The notes beneath the pieces are model-generated. The model was not told the DNA's origin. It worked only from the letters and a program-made list of their open reading frames with translations, and did no database searches. A program made the position numbers and the translations under genes. A stretch of 64,000 nt of DNA from Streptomyces sp. NBC_00569 (GTDB taxonomy: Bacteria > Actinomycetota > Actinomycetes > Streptomycetales > Streptomycetaceae): positions 6,184,001 to 6,248,000 of the forward strand of contig NZ_CP107783.1 of assembly GCF_036345255.1 (NCBI RefSeq), given 5' to 3'. Shown in pieces: positions 48,271 through 56,596 of this stretch (position 1 is the first letter of the stretch; every line of letters starts with the position of its first letter).

Positions 48271-49308
48271 ATGTACCGCAAGGACGCAGGCCGCGTACGC
48301 GGTGTCGGCGCCTGGGGGGTGAGGGCGGGAGCGGCGGCCGTGGGGGCGGCGCTGCTGGTGTCCGGATGTTCCTCCGGGGACGGCAAGGACAAGAACGGCT
48401 CACCGTCACCCGTGAAGCAGCAGCCGAAGGGATCCGACCCGTACTGGGTCAATCCGGACGGCAGTGCCGCCAAGCAGGTCGCCGCCTACGAGAAGGCCGG
48501 CAAGACCGACGACGCCGAGCAGATCCGGAAGATAGCCGAGCAGCCGAGCGGCGAGTGGATCCTCCCGGAGAACGCGGAGGACCAGGCCCGGGGCTACACC
48601 GAGGCCGCCGACAAGGCCGACCGGGACGCCCTGCTCGTGCTCTACAACATCCCGCACCGCGACTGCGGCCAGTTCTCCAAGGGCGGCGCGGCCGACGGGA
48701 ACCAGTACCGGGCGTTCATCGACAGCGTTGCCAAGGGCATCGGTGACCGGCGCGCGACGGTGATCCTGGAGCCGGACGCCGTGCAGCACATGGTGGACAA
48801 CTGCACGCCGGAGGAGTTCCACGAGGAGCGTTACGACCTCCTCAAGGGTGCTGTCGGCACGCTCAAGTCGCTGAAGAACACGACGGTTTACCTCGACGCG
48901 GGCAACGCCGGCTGGGGCAAGCCCGACCAGATCTTCCAGCCGCTCCAGTGGTCCGGCATCGACCAGGCCGACGGCTTCTCGGTCAACGTGTCGAACTTCT
49001 ACACCACCGCTGACTCCGTGAAGTACGGCAAGGAGCTCTCGGCGAAGGTCGGCAACAAGCCGTTCGTCATCGACACCAGCCGCAACGGGAACGGGCCCTA
49101 CACGGGTGGCGACCCCGACCAGCGCTGGTGCAACCCGCCCGGACGGGCGCTGGGCGAGGAGCCCGGCACCAAGACGGGCGACCCCTTGGTCAAGGCGTAC
49201 CTGTGGGTCAAGCGGCCCGGAGAGTCGGACGGCGACTGCAAGGGCGGCCCGAAGGCGGGGGCCTGGTGGCCGCAGTACGCGATCGGTCTTGCCAAGGCCA
49301 CCAAGTAG
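48271..49308 (+). CDS. cslZ: GH6 endoglucanase lipoprotein of the cslA cluster
   Basis: A 345-residue lipoprotein (signal ending AALLVSGCSSG) with a glycoside hydrolase family 6 domain. YNIPHRDCGQFSKGG matches GH6 signature 1 and ATVILEPDAVQHM matches signature 2 with an acidic catalytic residue. TVYLDAGNAGWG and FVIDTSRNGNGPYTG are further GH6 blocks. GGGGGAG lies before the ATG. It is encoded next to glxA and cslA, matching cslZ in S. coelicolor and S. lividans, where it is thought to trim the beta-glucan made at hyphal tips. It converges on glxA. Confidence 0.92.
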   Translation: MYRKDAGRVRGVGAWGVRAGAAAVGAALLVSGCSSGDGKDKNGSPSPVKQQPKGSDPYWVNPDGSAAKQVAAYEKAGKTDDAEQIRKIAEQPSGEWILPENAEDQARGYTEAADKADRDALLVLYNIPHRDCGQFSKGGAADGNQYRAFIDSVAKGIGDRRATVILEPDAVQHMVDNCTPEEFHEERYDLLKGAVGTLKSLKNTTVYLDAGNAGWGKPDQIFQPLQWSGIDQADGFSVNVSNFYTTADSVKYGKELSAKVGNKPFVIDTSRNGNGPYTGGDPDQRWCNPPGRALGEEPGTKTGDPLVKAYLWVKRPGESDGDCKGGPKAGAWWPQYAIGLAKATK

Positions 49309-49373
49309 GGCAGCGGCCGGAAAAGCATCGAGGGGGGTGAGGGCTCGGGCCCCCACCCCCTCCGTGCAGGCCC

Positions 49374-51311
49374 CTACGGCACGTGCACCCACTGCGCCTT
49401 GCTGGGCGTGCCCTGATCGTCCGTCACGAACAGCATGTACCAGCCCGACTCGACGAGGCTGCGGTTGTTCGGGATGGTCACCGTGACGCTGTCCTTCGAC
49501 TTCTTCAGGTCGAGGGCGATCGACGTCTGGTCGACGTCCGTGACGTGTGTGGACGCGCTCGGCCTGATCAGCCGTGCCGTCCGGATCGCCGTCGCGTGGT
49601 CCGAGCTGTACGTCGCCGAGCCGCCGCGGGCGACGGTCTTCGTGCCGCCGCTGAGCGTGGGCCGCGAGTCCTGGTACAGGTACGGCGGCGTGTAGATCTC
49701 GATGCGCTGCTCGAAGACGCCGGGCTTGGTGTTCGCCTTGTCGGCGTAGAGCGAGTCCGAGCCGAAGAACATCACGCGGCCGTCGGGCAGCAGGATCGAG
49801 CCCGAGTGGTAGTTGCGGCCGACGAGCGGGTCGGCGACGCGCTTGAACGTGTTGGTCTTCACGTCGTACAGCCGCGCCTGGTGGATGTTCGAGTCACCGC
49901 GGCCGCGGTAGTCCTCGGAGCCGCCGGACACCAGGACCGTGTCGTCGGGGAGCGTGGAGGACTGCGGGTAGCGCGTGCCCTTCTCCAGCTCGGGACCGTC
50001 GACGAACTTCGGGTCCTTCGCCTTGAGGTCGACGATCCGTGTCTTGCGGCTCGACTCCTTGGACTCGCCGACCCCGCCGCCGCCGACCACCATGTAGCGC
50101 TGGTCCTGCGCGGGCGGCAGCTCCACCGTGCCGGCGGTCTCCATCAGCTTCGGGTCGCTCAGCCCGGGAATCTTCTGGAACTTGTTGGTCGCGAGGTCCC
50201 AGATGCCGGGCGTGCGGCCGACGTTGTCGGGCCCGTAGCCCGCGTTGGCGCCCGAGTAGAAGATCTTCCCGTCCTCCATCTGGAAGAGGGCCGGGTACGT
50301 CGGGAACTGGCGGATCCCCTTGGTGTATGTCCACTTCCTGGTCTTCGGGTCGTACGTCTCGTTCTTGCCCGGGACGAGCTGACCGATGTCGTCGAGCCCG
50401 GAGACCGAGAGGACCCTGCCGTCCGAGAGTGTGGTCAGCGTGGGGTACCAGCGGGCCTCGTTCATCGGGTCGACCTTGATGTACTTCTCGGCGACCGGGT
50501 CGAACTCGTAGCTGTCCCTGATCCCCTGGAAGTCCTTCTTGTCCAGGGCGAGCTTCTGCGCGATGCCGTAGACGTTGCGCGCGTCGGCGCCCTTGAGGCC
50601 CTGCACGCGGTAGTTGTCCTGCGTGCCCGTCTCGTACTTCGTGCCGCTCTTCTGCGCCTCGACGTAGACCCGGCGGATGCCCGGGTCGTTGCGCAGGAAG
50701 GCGCCCGTCTTGGGGTCGAAGACCTTCTTCGCCCGCTCGACGGTGATGTTCTCGCTGGTGACGAAGGTCTTGCCGTTCTCCTTGCCGGTGAACCTGGAAC
50801 CCTGGGGAATCGTCTTCGGCTCGTCCGGGTCCTCGTTGTGGACGATCATCAGGCCGCCGGCCTTGGTGACGTCCCCCTTGAGCTTCTCGTAGCTCTTGGT
50901 GCCGCCGGCGATGAGCAGATTGCCGTTGGCCAGCTGCGTGTGGCCCGTGCAGAACAGGTCGCTGGGTGTGGGGATCTTCTTGATCGTCCCCTTCACCGGG
51001 TCCCACAGCCGGGTGTCGAACTTCTTCGCGTCGAAGTTGTCCTGGTTGTTCCCGGACCCGGCCACGAGCAGGATCTTGCCCGTGTGCAGCAGGGCGGCGT
51101 GGATCGTGTTCTGCCGGTACTCCTCGGGGAACTCGACGATGTCCCACTTGCCGTTCTCGGCCTTGTACTCGGGTCTGTTGATCTTGTACTCGTGGTACTT
51201 CGCCGAACCGAACCGGTAGAGCCACGGACCGTTCATCCCGGCAAGCGCTAGCACCACCACCGAGCCGATGGCTATGCGTCGGGCACGGCGGCGGCTGGCA
51301 CCGTCTTTCAC
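49374..51311 (-). CDS. glxA: Copper radical oxidase of galactose oxidase type
   Basis: A 645-residue protein. A membrane anchor (RRARRIAIGSVVVLALAGMNGPWLYRF) leads to kelch-type beta repeats (HAALLHTGKILLVAGSGNN, QLANGNLLIAGGTKSY, RWYPTLTTLSDGRVLSVSGLD, NYHSGSILLPDGRVMFFG). DLFCTGHTQL carries the Cys expected to cross-link to the active-site Tyr. A C-terminal Ig-like domain follows (EQRIEIYTPPYLYQDSRPTLSGG, VTVTIPNNRSLVESGWYMLFVTDDQGTPS). GlxA acts with CslA in glycan deposition and morphogenesis. Its ATG overlaps the cslA stop (ATGA), so expression is coupled. Confidence 0.95.
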   Translation of the reverse strand: MKDGASRRRARRIAIGSVVVLALAGMNGPWLYRFGSAKYHEYKINRPEYKAENGKWDIVEFPEEYRQNTIHAALLHTGKILLVAGSGNNQDNFDAKKFDTRLWDPVKGTIKKIPTPSDLFCTGHTQLANGNLLIAGGTKSYEKLKGDVTKAGGLMIVHNEDPDEPKTIPQGSRFTGKENGKTFVTSENITVERAKKVFDPKTGAFLRNDPGIRRVYVEAQKSGTKYETGTQDNYRVQGLKGADARNVYGIAQKLALDKKDFQGIRDSYEFDPVAEKYIKVDPMNEARWYPTLTTLSDGRVLSVSGLDDIGQLVPGKNETYDPKTRKWTYTKGIRQFPTYPALFQMEDGKIFYSGANAGYGPDNVGRTPGIWDLATNKFQKIPGLSDPKLMETAGTVELPPAQDQRYMVVGGGGVGESKESSRKTRIVDLKAKDPKFVDGPELEKGTRYPQSSTLPDDTVLVSGGSEDYRGRGDSNIHQARLYDVKTNTFKRVADPLVGRNYHSGSILLPDGRVMFFGSDSLYADKANTKPGVFEQRIEIYTPPYLYQDSRPTLSGGTKTVARGGSATYSSDHATAIRTARLIRPSASTHVTDVDQTSIALDLKKSKDSVTVTIPNNRSLVESGWYMLFVTDDQGTPSKAQWVHVP

Positions 51312-53245
51312 TTGTTACGTCCCCCCAGGGAAATCTGCATGGTCTTGTCGTTGCCCCCGCCGGCGGTCCAGGTGGGCTTCTGCTGCGGCACGCCGTGCGG
51401 CTGAGGCTGCGGCGTCTGCTGCGGTGGCCCGGACGTCTCGGCGGCGGGCGGCTTCGGCTTCTTCCTGTCCTGGCGCAGCATGTACCGCCAGGCGAACATC
51501 GGCAGCGCCGTGATCAGCAGGGCGAAGCAGGCCCAGGTGATCATCGCCGGGTGCGAGTGGCCGAACACGAAGCCGGCGGCGATCGATCCGGCGAACACCA
51601 GGATGAAGTACCAGTGGTACCTGAAGGTCCCGAACCAGCGGTCGGGGCTGGCCGAGTCGCCCTTGGGCGTGACGACGAACTTGCTCTTGCGGCGCAGCAC
51701 CGCGTCGAACAGCGCCTTCGCGTACAGCGGCGCGGACAGCGCGGACATCACCATGCCGGCCACACCGCCGGAGCCCTCGGGCTCGTGCGGCGAGACGTTG
51801 TGCCGCCGGTTCCAGATGTAGAGGCCGATCTGCAGCGCCGACGCGTTGCCGTACAGCATCAGCCAGATCGTCGGGTCGATGTTCACACCCGAGGCACCGA
51901 GGCCCAGGAACAGGGCGCAACTGAGCGCCGCCAGAATCCAGTTGAGGGCCGACATCGGGTAGAAGATGATCATCATCGTGTAGTTGAAGAGCTTGCTCGG
52001 CGGGAGCGAGTACCAGCCCTTCCAGTACTGCTTGAGGATCGTCTCGTACGTACCGCGCGACCAGCGCATCTGCTGAGTGAAGAAGTCCGTCCAGGCGCTC
52101 GGCCCCTCACCGACGGCCAGCACGTCCGGCGTGTACACGGACCGCCACTTCCTGCCGGTGGCCGGGTTCTTGGCGCGGTGGATCTCGAAGCCGGTCGCCA
52201 TGTCCTCGGTGATCGAGTCGTACAGACCGCCGATCTGCTTGAGGGTCTTGATACGGACGGCGTTCGAGGTGCCCACGAACATGGGGGCGCCGTAGCGGTT
52301 TCCGGCCCGCTGGATCAGCGCGTGGAAGAGGAACTGCTGCGACTCGGCGGCCTTGGTGACGAAGTTGTCGTAGTTGCCGTACACCTGGGGGCCGATGACG
52401 AAGCCGACGTCCGGGTCGCGGAAGAAGCCGAGCATCCGCTCCAGGTAGTTGGGCAGCGGCACATGGTCGGTGTCGACGGAGGCGAAGTAGTCGTAGTCGT
52501 CGCCGTGCGCGTCCAGCCAGGCGTTGTAGTTGCCGTGCTTGGTCTTGGCGCGGTGCGGGCCCTTGGCCTGGTTCCACCTCGCGACGCCCTTGCGGGAGAA
52601 GTGGTGCACGCCGAGGCGCTCGCAGACCGCCTTCACCTCGGGGTCGTCGCCCTCGTCGAGGAGCCAGATGTGCAACAGCCCCCGGTGGCGCAGCTTCACG
52701 GCCGCCTCCAGGGTCTTCGTCACCATCTCGATCGGCTCCTTGCCGGGCACGAACGAGGTCAGGAAGGCGACTCTCGTGCCGGTCTCGGGCACCACCGGGA
52801 TCGGGTCACGGGCGACGAGCGTGGCGTGCGCGTTCGACAGCACGTTCATGCAGCGGAAGAACTCGATCAGGCCGATCGACACCAGCATCACGACGTCGAG
52901 CGCGGGCAGGAAGTCGTACGCCGGGTAGTCCCGCTCCGTCCAGTGCTCGGGCTGGAGCAGCCAGAAGAGCAGTACGAGAGACAGGAGCGGTGCGGCGCCC
53001 AGCATCAGCGCGGCCCGCAGCCGGTGCGGCTCCTGCGAGAGCAGCGAGCGGTACTGCACCTTGTACGGCTTGCCGGGTTCGGGCTGGGTCAGCGGCCCCG
53101 CGAGCCGGCTGTAGTGCTCGTAGTCGTAGCGCGGCAGGGCCTTCTTGATGCGCCGGAAGCCGCCGGTCCGATGCGGTGGCACGCGCAGCTGGGTGGTCTG
53201 GGACGGGTCGAAGTTCTGCCGGGCGCCTGGCGGCGTCGACGTCAT
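51308..53245 (-). CDS. cslA: Cellulose synthase-like glycosyltransferase (GT2)
   Basis: A 645-residue membrane protein. Cytoplasmic N-terminus, two membrane segments (~85-140), then the GT2 domain with the processive D,D,D,QxxRW signature: LLDEGDDPEVK, YFASVDTDHVPLPNY, SITEDMATGFE, and FTQQMRWSRGTYE. Several C-terminal membrane segments and a Pro/Gln-rich tail follow. CslA makes a cellulose-like beta-glucan at hyphal tips and supports aerial growth and pellet formation in Streptomyces. GGGGGGAA precedes the ATG. It is co-transcribed with glxA. Confidence 0.95.
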   Translation of the reverse strand: MTSTPPGARQNFDPSQTTQLRVPPHRTGGFRRIKKALPRYDYEHYSRLAGPLTQPEPGKPYKVQYRSLLSQEPHRLRAALMLGAAPLLSLVLLFWLLQPEHWTERDYPAYDFLPALDVVMLVSIGLIEFFRCMNVLSNAHATLVARDPIPVVPETGTRVAFLTSFVPGKEPIEMVTKTLEAAVKLRHRGLLHIWLLDEGDDPEVKAVCERLGVHHFSRKGVARWNQAKGPHRAKTKHGNYNAWLDAHGDDYDYFASVDTDHVPLPNYLERMLGFFRDPDVGFVIGPQVYGNYDNFVTKAAESQQFLFHALIQRAGNRYGAPMFVGTSNAVRIKTLKQIGGLYDSITEDMATGFEIHRAKNPATGRKWRSVYTPDVLAVGEGPSAWTDFFTQQMRWSRGTYETILKQYWKGWYSLPPSKLFNYTMMIIFYPMSALNWILAALSCALFLGLGASGVNIDPTIWLMLYGNASALQIGLYIWNRRHNVSPHEPEGSGGVAGMVMSALSAPLYAKALFDAVLRRKSKFVVTPKGDSASPDRWFGTFRYHWYFILVFAGSIAAGFVFGHSHPAMITWACFALLITALPMFAWRYMLRQDRKKPKPPAAETSGPPQQTPQPQPHGVPQQKPTWTAGGGNDKTMQISLGGRNK

Positions 53246-53729
53246 GAGTCATTCCCCCCGCACGCAAGTCACTGCGTGGTCGTCGGTCATCCGTCCGGTC
53301 GGTCCCCCTCGACCTCGCCGGACGTGTCAGTGGCAGGCCACGGTCCCCCGTCTAAGACTGAGACGGCGGCCTTCCGGTTGCATGATGCCCCCCTCGGCAT
53401 CGCTTCATGAACGGGGCCCCCACCCCTGAGTCGAGCCCACCCGGCGTCGGCCGGGTGCCGGTCCCAACTGCCGTGTTCCGCCTGCCTCATCGGAGCCAAT
53501 GGCTCGAGGACAGGGTTCTATGCACGTCATCATGATCGCAAGGGCGATACGAAGCGAAACATGCTGTTTACCGGTCATACGTGCGATTTTGTACGCCTGT
53601 TGAGGCGAATGAGGCGCTCAGGTGTCGTTCACGGGGCGCGCGCCGGGGGCGCACGTGCGGCTCATCGGGCGCGCGCCGGGGTGTTCAGACGTTGCTCGCC
53701 GGGTGCTCGCCAGGTTGCTCAGGTGTTGC
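53246..53729. other. Intergenic region upstream of cslA
   Basis: No convincing gene is seen. It holds the cslA promoter region, and a hairpin with CCGTCT and AGACGG arms lies near 53345-53365. A less GC-rich stretch at about 53520-53600 could carry promoter elements. The last 100 bp precede the stop of the FadR-like gene. Confidence 0.5.
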
Positions 53730-54440
53730 TCATGCGGTGCCTGTCGCGGTGCCCGTCGGGTTGCTCGCCGGGGTGCTCAGCCGGGTGCGGATGTCGCCGA
53801 AGTGCTCCCTTATGGCGCGCTCCGCACGCAGCGGGTCGCCGGAGCGCACCGCGTCGACGATCTCGCGGTGCTGGAGTCCGGTGACCTTCGGGTCGTGCGG
53901 GATGGCGACGAGGTCGGTGCGCACCCGGTGGAAGGCGTCCCAGAACGCCTCCATGACCTCGCCGAGCAGCGGGTTCCCGAGGCCGCGGTAGAGCGTCGCG
54001 TGGAAGGCGCGGTCGGTGCCCGGGCTCACGGCGCCGTCGGTGGCGGCCTCGGCGTCCATGCGGTCGACGAGGGTGTCCAGTTCGGCCAGGTCGGCCTCGG
54101 GAACGCGGCCGGCGAGGCGTGCGATGAGGCCGGTCTCGACGGCCTCGCGCAGTTCGAGGAGCTGGAGCAGGCTGTCCTCGCCGCGGTAGTGCCCGGCGAC
54201 GGTGCGGAAGGTGAGCCCCTCGATCATGGGGGCCATGGACATCGGTCCGACGTAGGTGCCGAAGCCGTGCCGGATCTCCACGATGCCCATCGCCTGGAGG
54301 GCCTTGAGTGCCTCGCGCACGGAGTTCCGGCTGACGCCGAGGAGCTCCATCAACTCGGGCTCGGTGGGCAGGGAGGCACCGGACGGAAGCCGCCGGTCGA
54401 TGATGAGCTTTTTGATCCGCTCCTGGAGGTCGCGCGCCAT
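53730..54440 (-). CDS. FadR-family (GntR/FCD) transcriptional regulator
   Basis: A 236-residue protein. The GntR HTH (LQERIKKLIIDRRLPSGASLPTEPELMELLGVSRNSVREALKALQAMGIVEIRHGFGTYV) is followed by an all-helical FCD domain (LLQLLELREAVETGLIARLAG, DRAFHATLYRGLGNPLLGEVMEAFWDAFH, LQHREIVDAVRSGDPLRAERAIREHFGDI) with the usual metal-binding Asp/His positions. FCD regulators respond to small carboxylic acids. It lies between cslA and tRNA-Lys on the minus strand; the target is unknown. Confidence 0.9.
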   Translation of the reverse strand: MARDLQERIKKLIIDRRLPSGASLPTEPELMELLGVSRNSVREALKALQAMGIVEIRHGFGTYVGPMSMAPMIEGLTFRTVAGHYRGEDSLLQLLELREAVETGLIARLAGRVPEADLAELDTLVDRMDAEAATDGAVSPGTDRAFHATLYRGLGNPLLGEVMEAFWDAFHRVRTDLVAIPHDPKVTGLQHREIVDAVRSGDPLRAERAIREHFGDIRTRLSTPASNPTGTATGTA

Positions 54441-54521
54441 GGGCCCACGTTATCCGCAGGAGCGGCAGCCGTAGCCCCCCGAGCAGCAGAAAGGGCTCCA
54501 TCACACGGGAGCCCGTCAATG

Positions 54522-54555
54522 GCGAAGGCCCCCCACTTGCGTGGAGGGCCTTCGC
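54522..54555 (-). terminator. Terminator hairpin copy 1 (repeat unit)
   Basis: GCGAAGGCCC and GGGCCTTCGC pair with a loop containing CCCACTTGCGTGG, giving a long stem. It matches the tRNA-Lys terminator. Confidence 0.7.
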
Positions 54556-54669
54556 CTGTCTGTGCGCCGCCAGGGACTCGAACCCCGGACCCGCTGATGC
54601 TGTGTCTTTCCGGGGGGCGACCCCCGGGCCCCCGGCCGCCTTCGCCGCGTCGGAGTGGGCCCGTCAATG

Positions 54670-54703
54670 GCGAAGGCCCCCCACTTGCGTGGAGGGCCTT
54701 CGC
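54670..54703 (-). terminator. Terminator hairpin copy 2 (repeat unit)
   Basis: The same stem as copy 1, displaced by 148 bp. Confidence 0.7.
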
Positions 54704-54817
54704 CTGTCTGTGCGCCGCCAGGGACTCGAACCCCGGACCCGCTGATGCTGTGTCTTTCCGGGGGGCGACCCCCGGGCCCCCGGCCGCCTTCGCCGCGTCG
54801 GAGTGGGCCCGTCAATG

Positions 54818-54851
54818 GCGAAGGCCCCCCACTTGCGTGGAGGGCCTTCGC
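54818..54851 (-). terminator. Terminator of tRNA-Lys
   Basis: The same hairpin, 7 bp beyond the 3' end of the intact tRNA-Lys gene. It is the likely functional terminator. Confidence 0.75.
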
Positions 54852-54858
54852 CTGTCTG

Positions 54859-54932
54859 TGCGCCGCCAGGGACTCGAACCCCGGACCCGCTGATTAAGAG
54901 TCAGCTGCTCTAACCAACTGAGCTAGCGGCGC
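54859..54932 (-). tRNA. tRNA-Lys (anticodon CUU)
   Basis: 74 nt on the minus strand. The acceptor stem GCGCCGC pairs with GCGGCGC, the D arm is GCTC-N9-GAGC, and the anticodon stem is GCTGA/TCAGC with loop CTCTTAA (anticodon CTT). The T arm is CGGGG-TTCGAGT-CCCTG and the discriminator is A. CCA is not encoded. It reads AAG codons. Its 3' half is duplicated twice downstream. Confidence 0.95.
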
Positions 54933-55117
54933 CTGCTGACCTGGAGAACTCTACCCGAATCCCGAGGGTGCTCCGGACCACCACGCCTGTCCGTATCACC
55001 CTATTTATCCGGTAATGCATCATTCGGACCGTCAACATGCGATATCGCCAGAGAGTTGAGAGGCTTCCGTTTGTGCAGATTGTTGGACATTTCATTCTGG
55101 AGTGTGAGGGGAATCGC

Positions 55118-56440
55118 ATGAAGGCTCCGGTGTTCGAGGAATTCGATCCTGCGAGCGACTGCGACTGCCCGGGGTGTCTTCACTGGCGGAGTGCCGCCCG
55201 GAGCTCCCGGTCGTCGCTGACGATCGGTCTCGGCGGCCACCCCGCCGCCCACGGTGCCCGGCGCGCCCTCGTCCTCGCGGCCGCGGCCGGCACGGTCGTC
55301 GGCGGGGCGCACGCGGTCCCCGCCGTCGCGTCCGACCACGGACCGGTCCGGCCGGGGCTGCCGTCCTCGGACGAGCCGCCTACCCCACAGGGCGGGTCGG
55401 GACCGCTGCACGGGCCGGCGGGCAGCGCGGCGGCGCCCCCGAAGCACGTGACCGGGCTTCCGGCCACGACCCGCGCGGCGATCGTCAATCGGGCCAAGCT
55501 CTGGCTCACCGCCAAGGTGCCCTACAGCATGGTGAAGTTCTGGAGCGACGGGTACCGGCAGGACTGCTCCGGCTTCGTCTCCATGGCGTGGAACCTCGGC
55601 AGCAACGAATGGACCGGAAGTCTCGGCAAGTTCGGGACGCGCATCACGCGCGACCAGCTCCAGCCCGGCGACATGCTGCTCTTCCACAATCCGTCGAACC
55701 CTCAGAAAGGCTCACACGTCGTCCTCTTCGGTGGCTGGACCGACTACACGCACACCTACTACGTGGCGTACGAGCAGACGCCGCCCAGAGCCCGCAAGCA
55801 GTCCACGCCCTATGCCTACTGGAGCAACTCGTCCAAATATGTGCCCTATCGCTACAAGGGGCTGAAGCAGGAGGAGAAGGCGGCCGGCGGTCCGGTGTCG
55901 ACACAGTTCCCGGGCGCCAAGGCGTTCGGCGCCGGGGCGGACAACGCGAACGTCACGCGGCTCGGGAAGCTGCTCGTCGGCCGGGGCGGCGGGCGGTTCT
56001 ACACGACCGGACCCGGGCCTCGCTGGGGTGAGGCCGACCGGCGTGCCACGCAGGCGTTCCAGCGCGCGCAGGGCTGGAGGGGCGCGAGCGCCGACGGCCT
56101 GCCCGGGCCCACGACCTGGGCCTATCTGGTCGGTGGCAAGGGCAAGAACATTCCGCCCCTCGCCGGCGCCGCGTCCGACCCCGGCTCTTCCGCGTCCAAG
56201 GTGCCGCCCTATCCCGGGCGCGGCAAGTTCCGGCCGGGCGCGAGCAACGCGCACGTCACCCAGCTCGGCAGGCAGCTGGTGAAGAAGGGGTTCGGCAAGC
56301 ACTACACGAAGGGCCCGGGCCCCCGCTGGGGCGAGGGGGACCGGCGGGCCGTCGAGGCGTTCCAGCGGTCCCAGGGCTGGCGCGGCGGCGCGGCCGACGG
56401 CTACCCGGGGCCCGAGACCTGGCGGCGGCTCTTCTCGTGA
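55118..56440 (+). CDS. Secreted NlpC/P60-type hydrolase with two peptidoglycan-binding domains
   Basis: A 440-residue protein. The N-terminus has an unusual Cys motif (DPASDCDCPGCLHW) before a basic/hydrophobic export segment. Residues ~145-270 form a papain-like amidase domain with Cys in RQDCSGFVSMAW and His in KGSHVVLFGGW. Two C-terminal repeats of about 75 residues (GAGADNANVTRLGKLLVGRG and GASNAHVTQLGRQLVKKG, each ending with W-R-G, A-D-G, P-G-P-T/E-T-W) are peptidoglycan-binding modules. It probably remodels the wall. ATG 55118 follows GAGGGGA. Confidence 0.88.
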   Translation: MKAPVFEEFDPASDCDCPGCLHWRSAARSSRSSLTIGLGGHPAAHGARRALVLAAAAGTVVGGAHAVPAVASDHGPVRPGLPSSDEPPTPQGGSGPLHGPAGSAAAPPKHVTGLPATTRAAIVNRAKLWLTAKVPYSMVKFWSDGYRQDCSGFVSMAWNLGSNEWTGSLGKFGTRITRDQLQPGDMLLFHNPSNPQKGSHVVLFGGWTDYTHTYYVAYEQTPPRARKQSTPYAYWSNSSKYVPYRYKGLKQEEKAAGGPVSTQFPGAKAFGAGADNANVTRLGKLLVGRGGGRFYTTGPGPRWGEADRRATQAFQRAQGWRGASADGLPGPTTWAYLVGGKGKNIPPLAGAASDPGSSASKVPPYPGRGKFRPGASNAHVTQLGRQLVKKGFGKHYTKGPGPRWGEGDRRAVEAFQRSQGWRGGAADGYPGPETWRRLFS

Positions 56441-56596
56441 ACGCCCACCGGCCGGCCGCCGGCGGGGCGTGAGGTCCCGCCGGCCGCACGCGGCCCCGGG
56501 GGTGTGCGGCGACTCGCCTCGCCGCGCACCCCGACCCCTCCGGCTCTGCCGGGCCGGAGGTCATCGCGGATGTACGGATCCAGCACGGAGGCAGGG

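Larger units (their letters stand above)
54511..54894. repeat. 148-bp tandem repeat of tRNA-Lys 3' half plus terminator
   Basis: Units start at 54511, 54659 and 54807; the first two look identical by eye. Each has a terminator hairpin, the last 36 nt of tRNA-Lys (54563-54598, 54711-54746, and the real gene at 54859-54894), and a spacer rich in G and C (CTTTCCGGGGGGCGACCCCC) absent from the intact gene. The third unit continues into the full tRNA gene. Confidence 0.9.

Noticed and set aside
53622..54893. Long open frames across the tRNA-Lys repeats, reading like APPGTRTPDP or CAARDSNPGP
   Set aside because: These are the well-known false proteins that arise from reading antisense through tRNA 3' ends. 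The frames follow the 148-bp DNA repeat and have no start context.
54511..55117. Integrated prophage or conjugative element at tRNA-Lys
   Set aside because: The duplicated tRNA 3' ends suggest attachment sites, but no integrase, excisionase or mobile-element gene lies between or next to them in this window.
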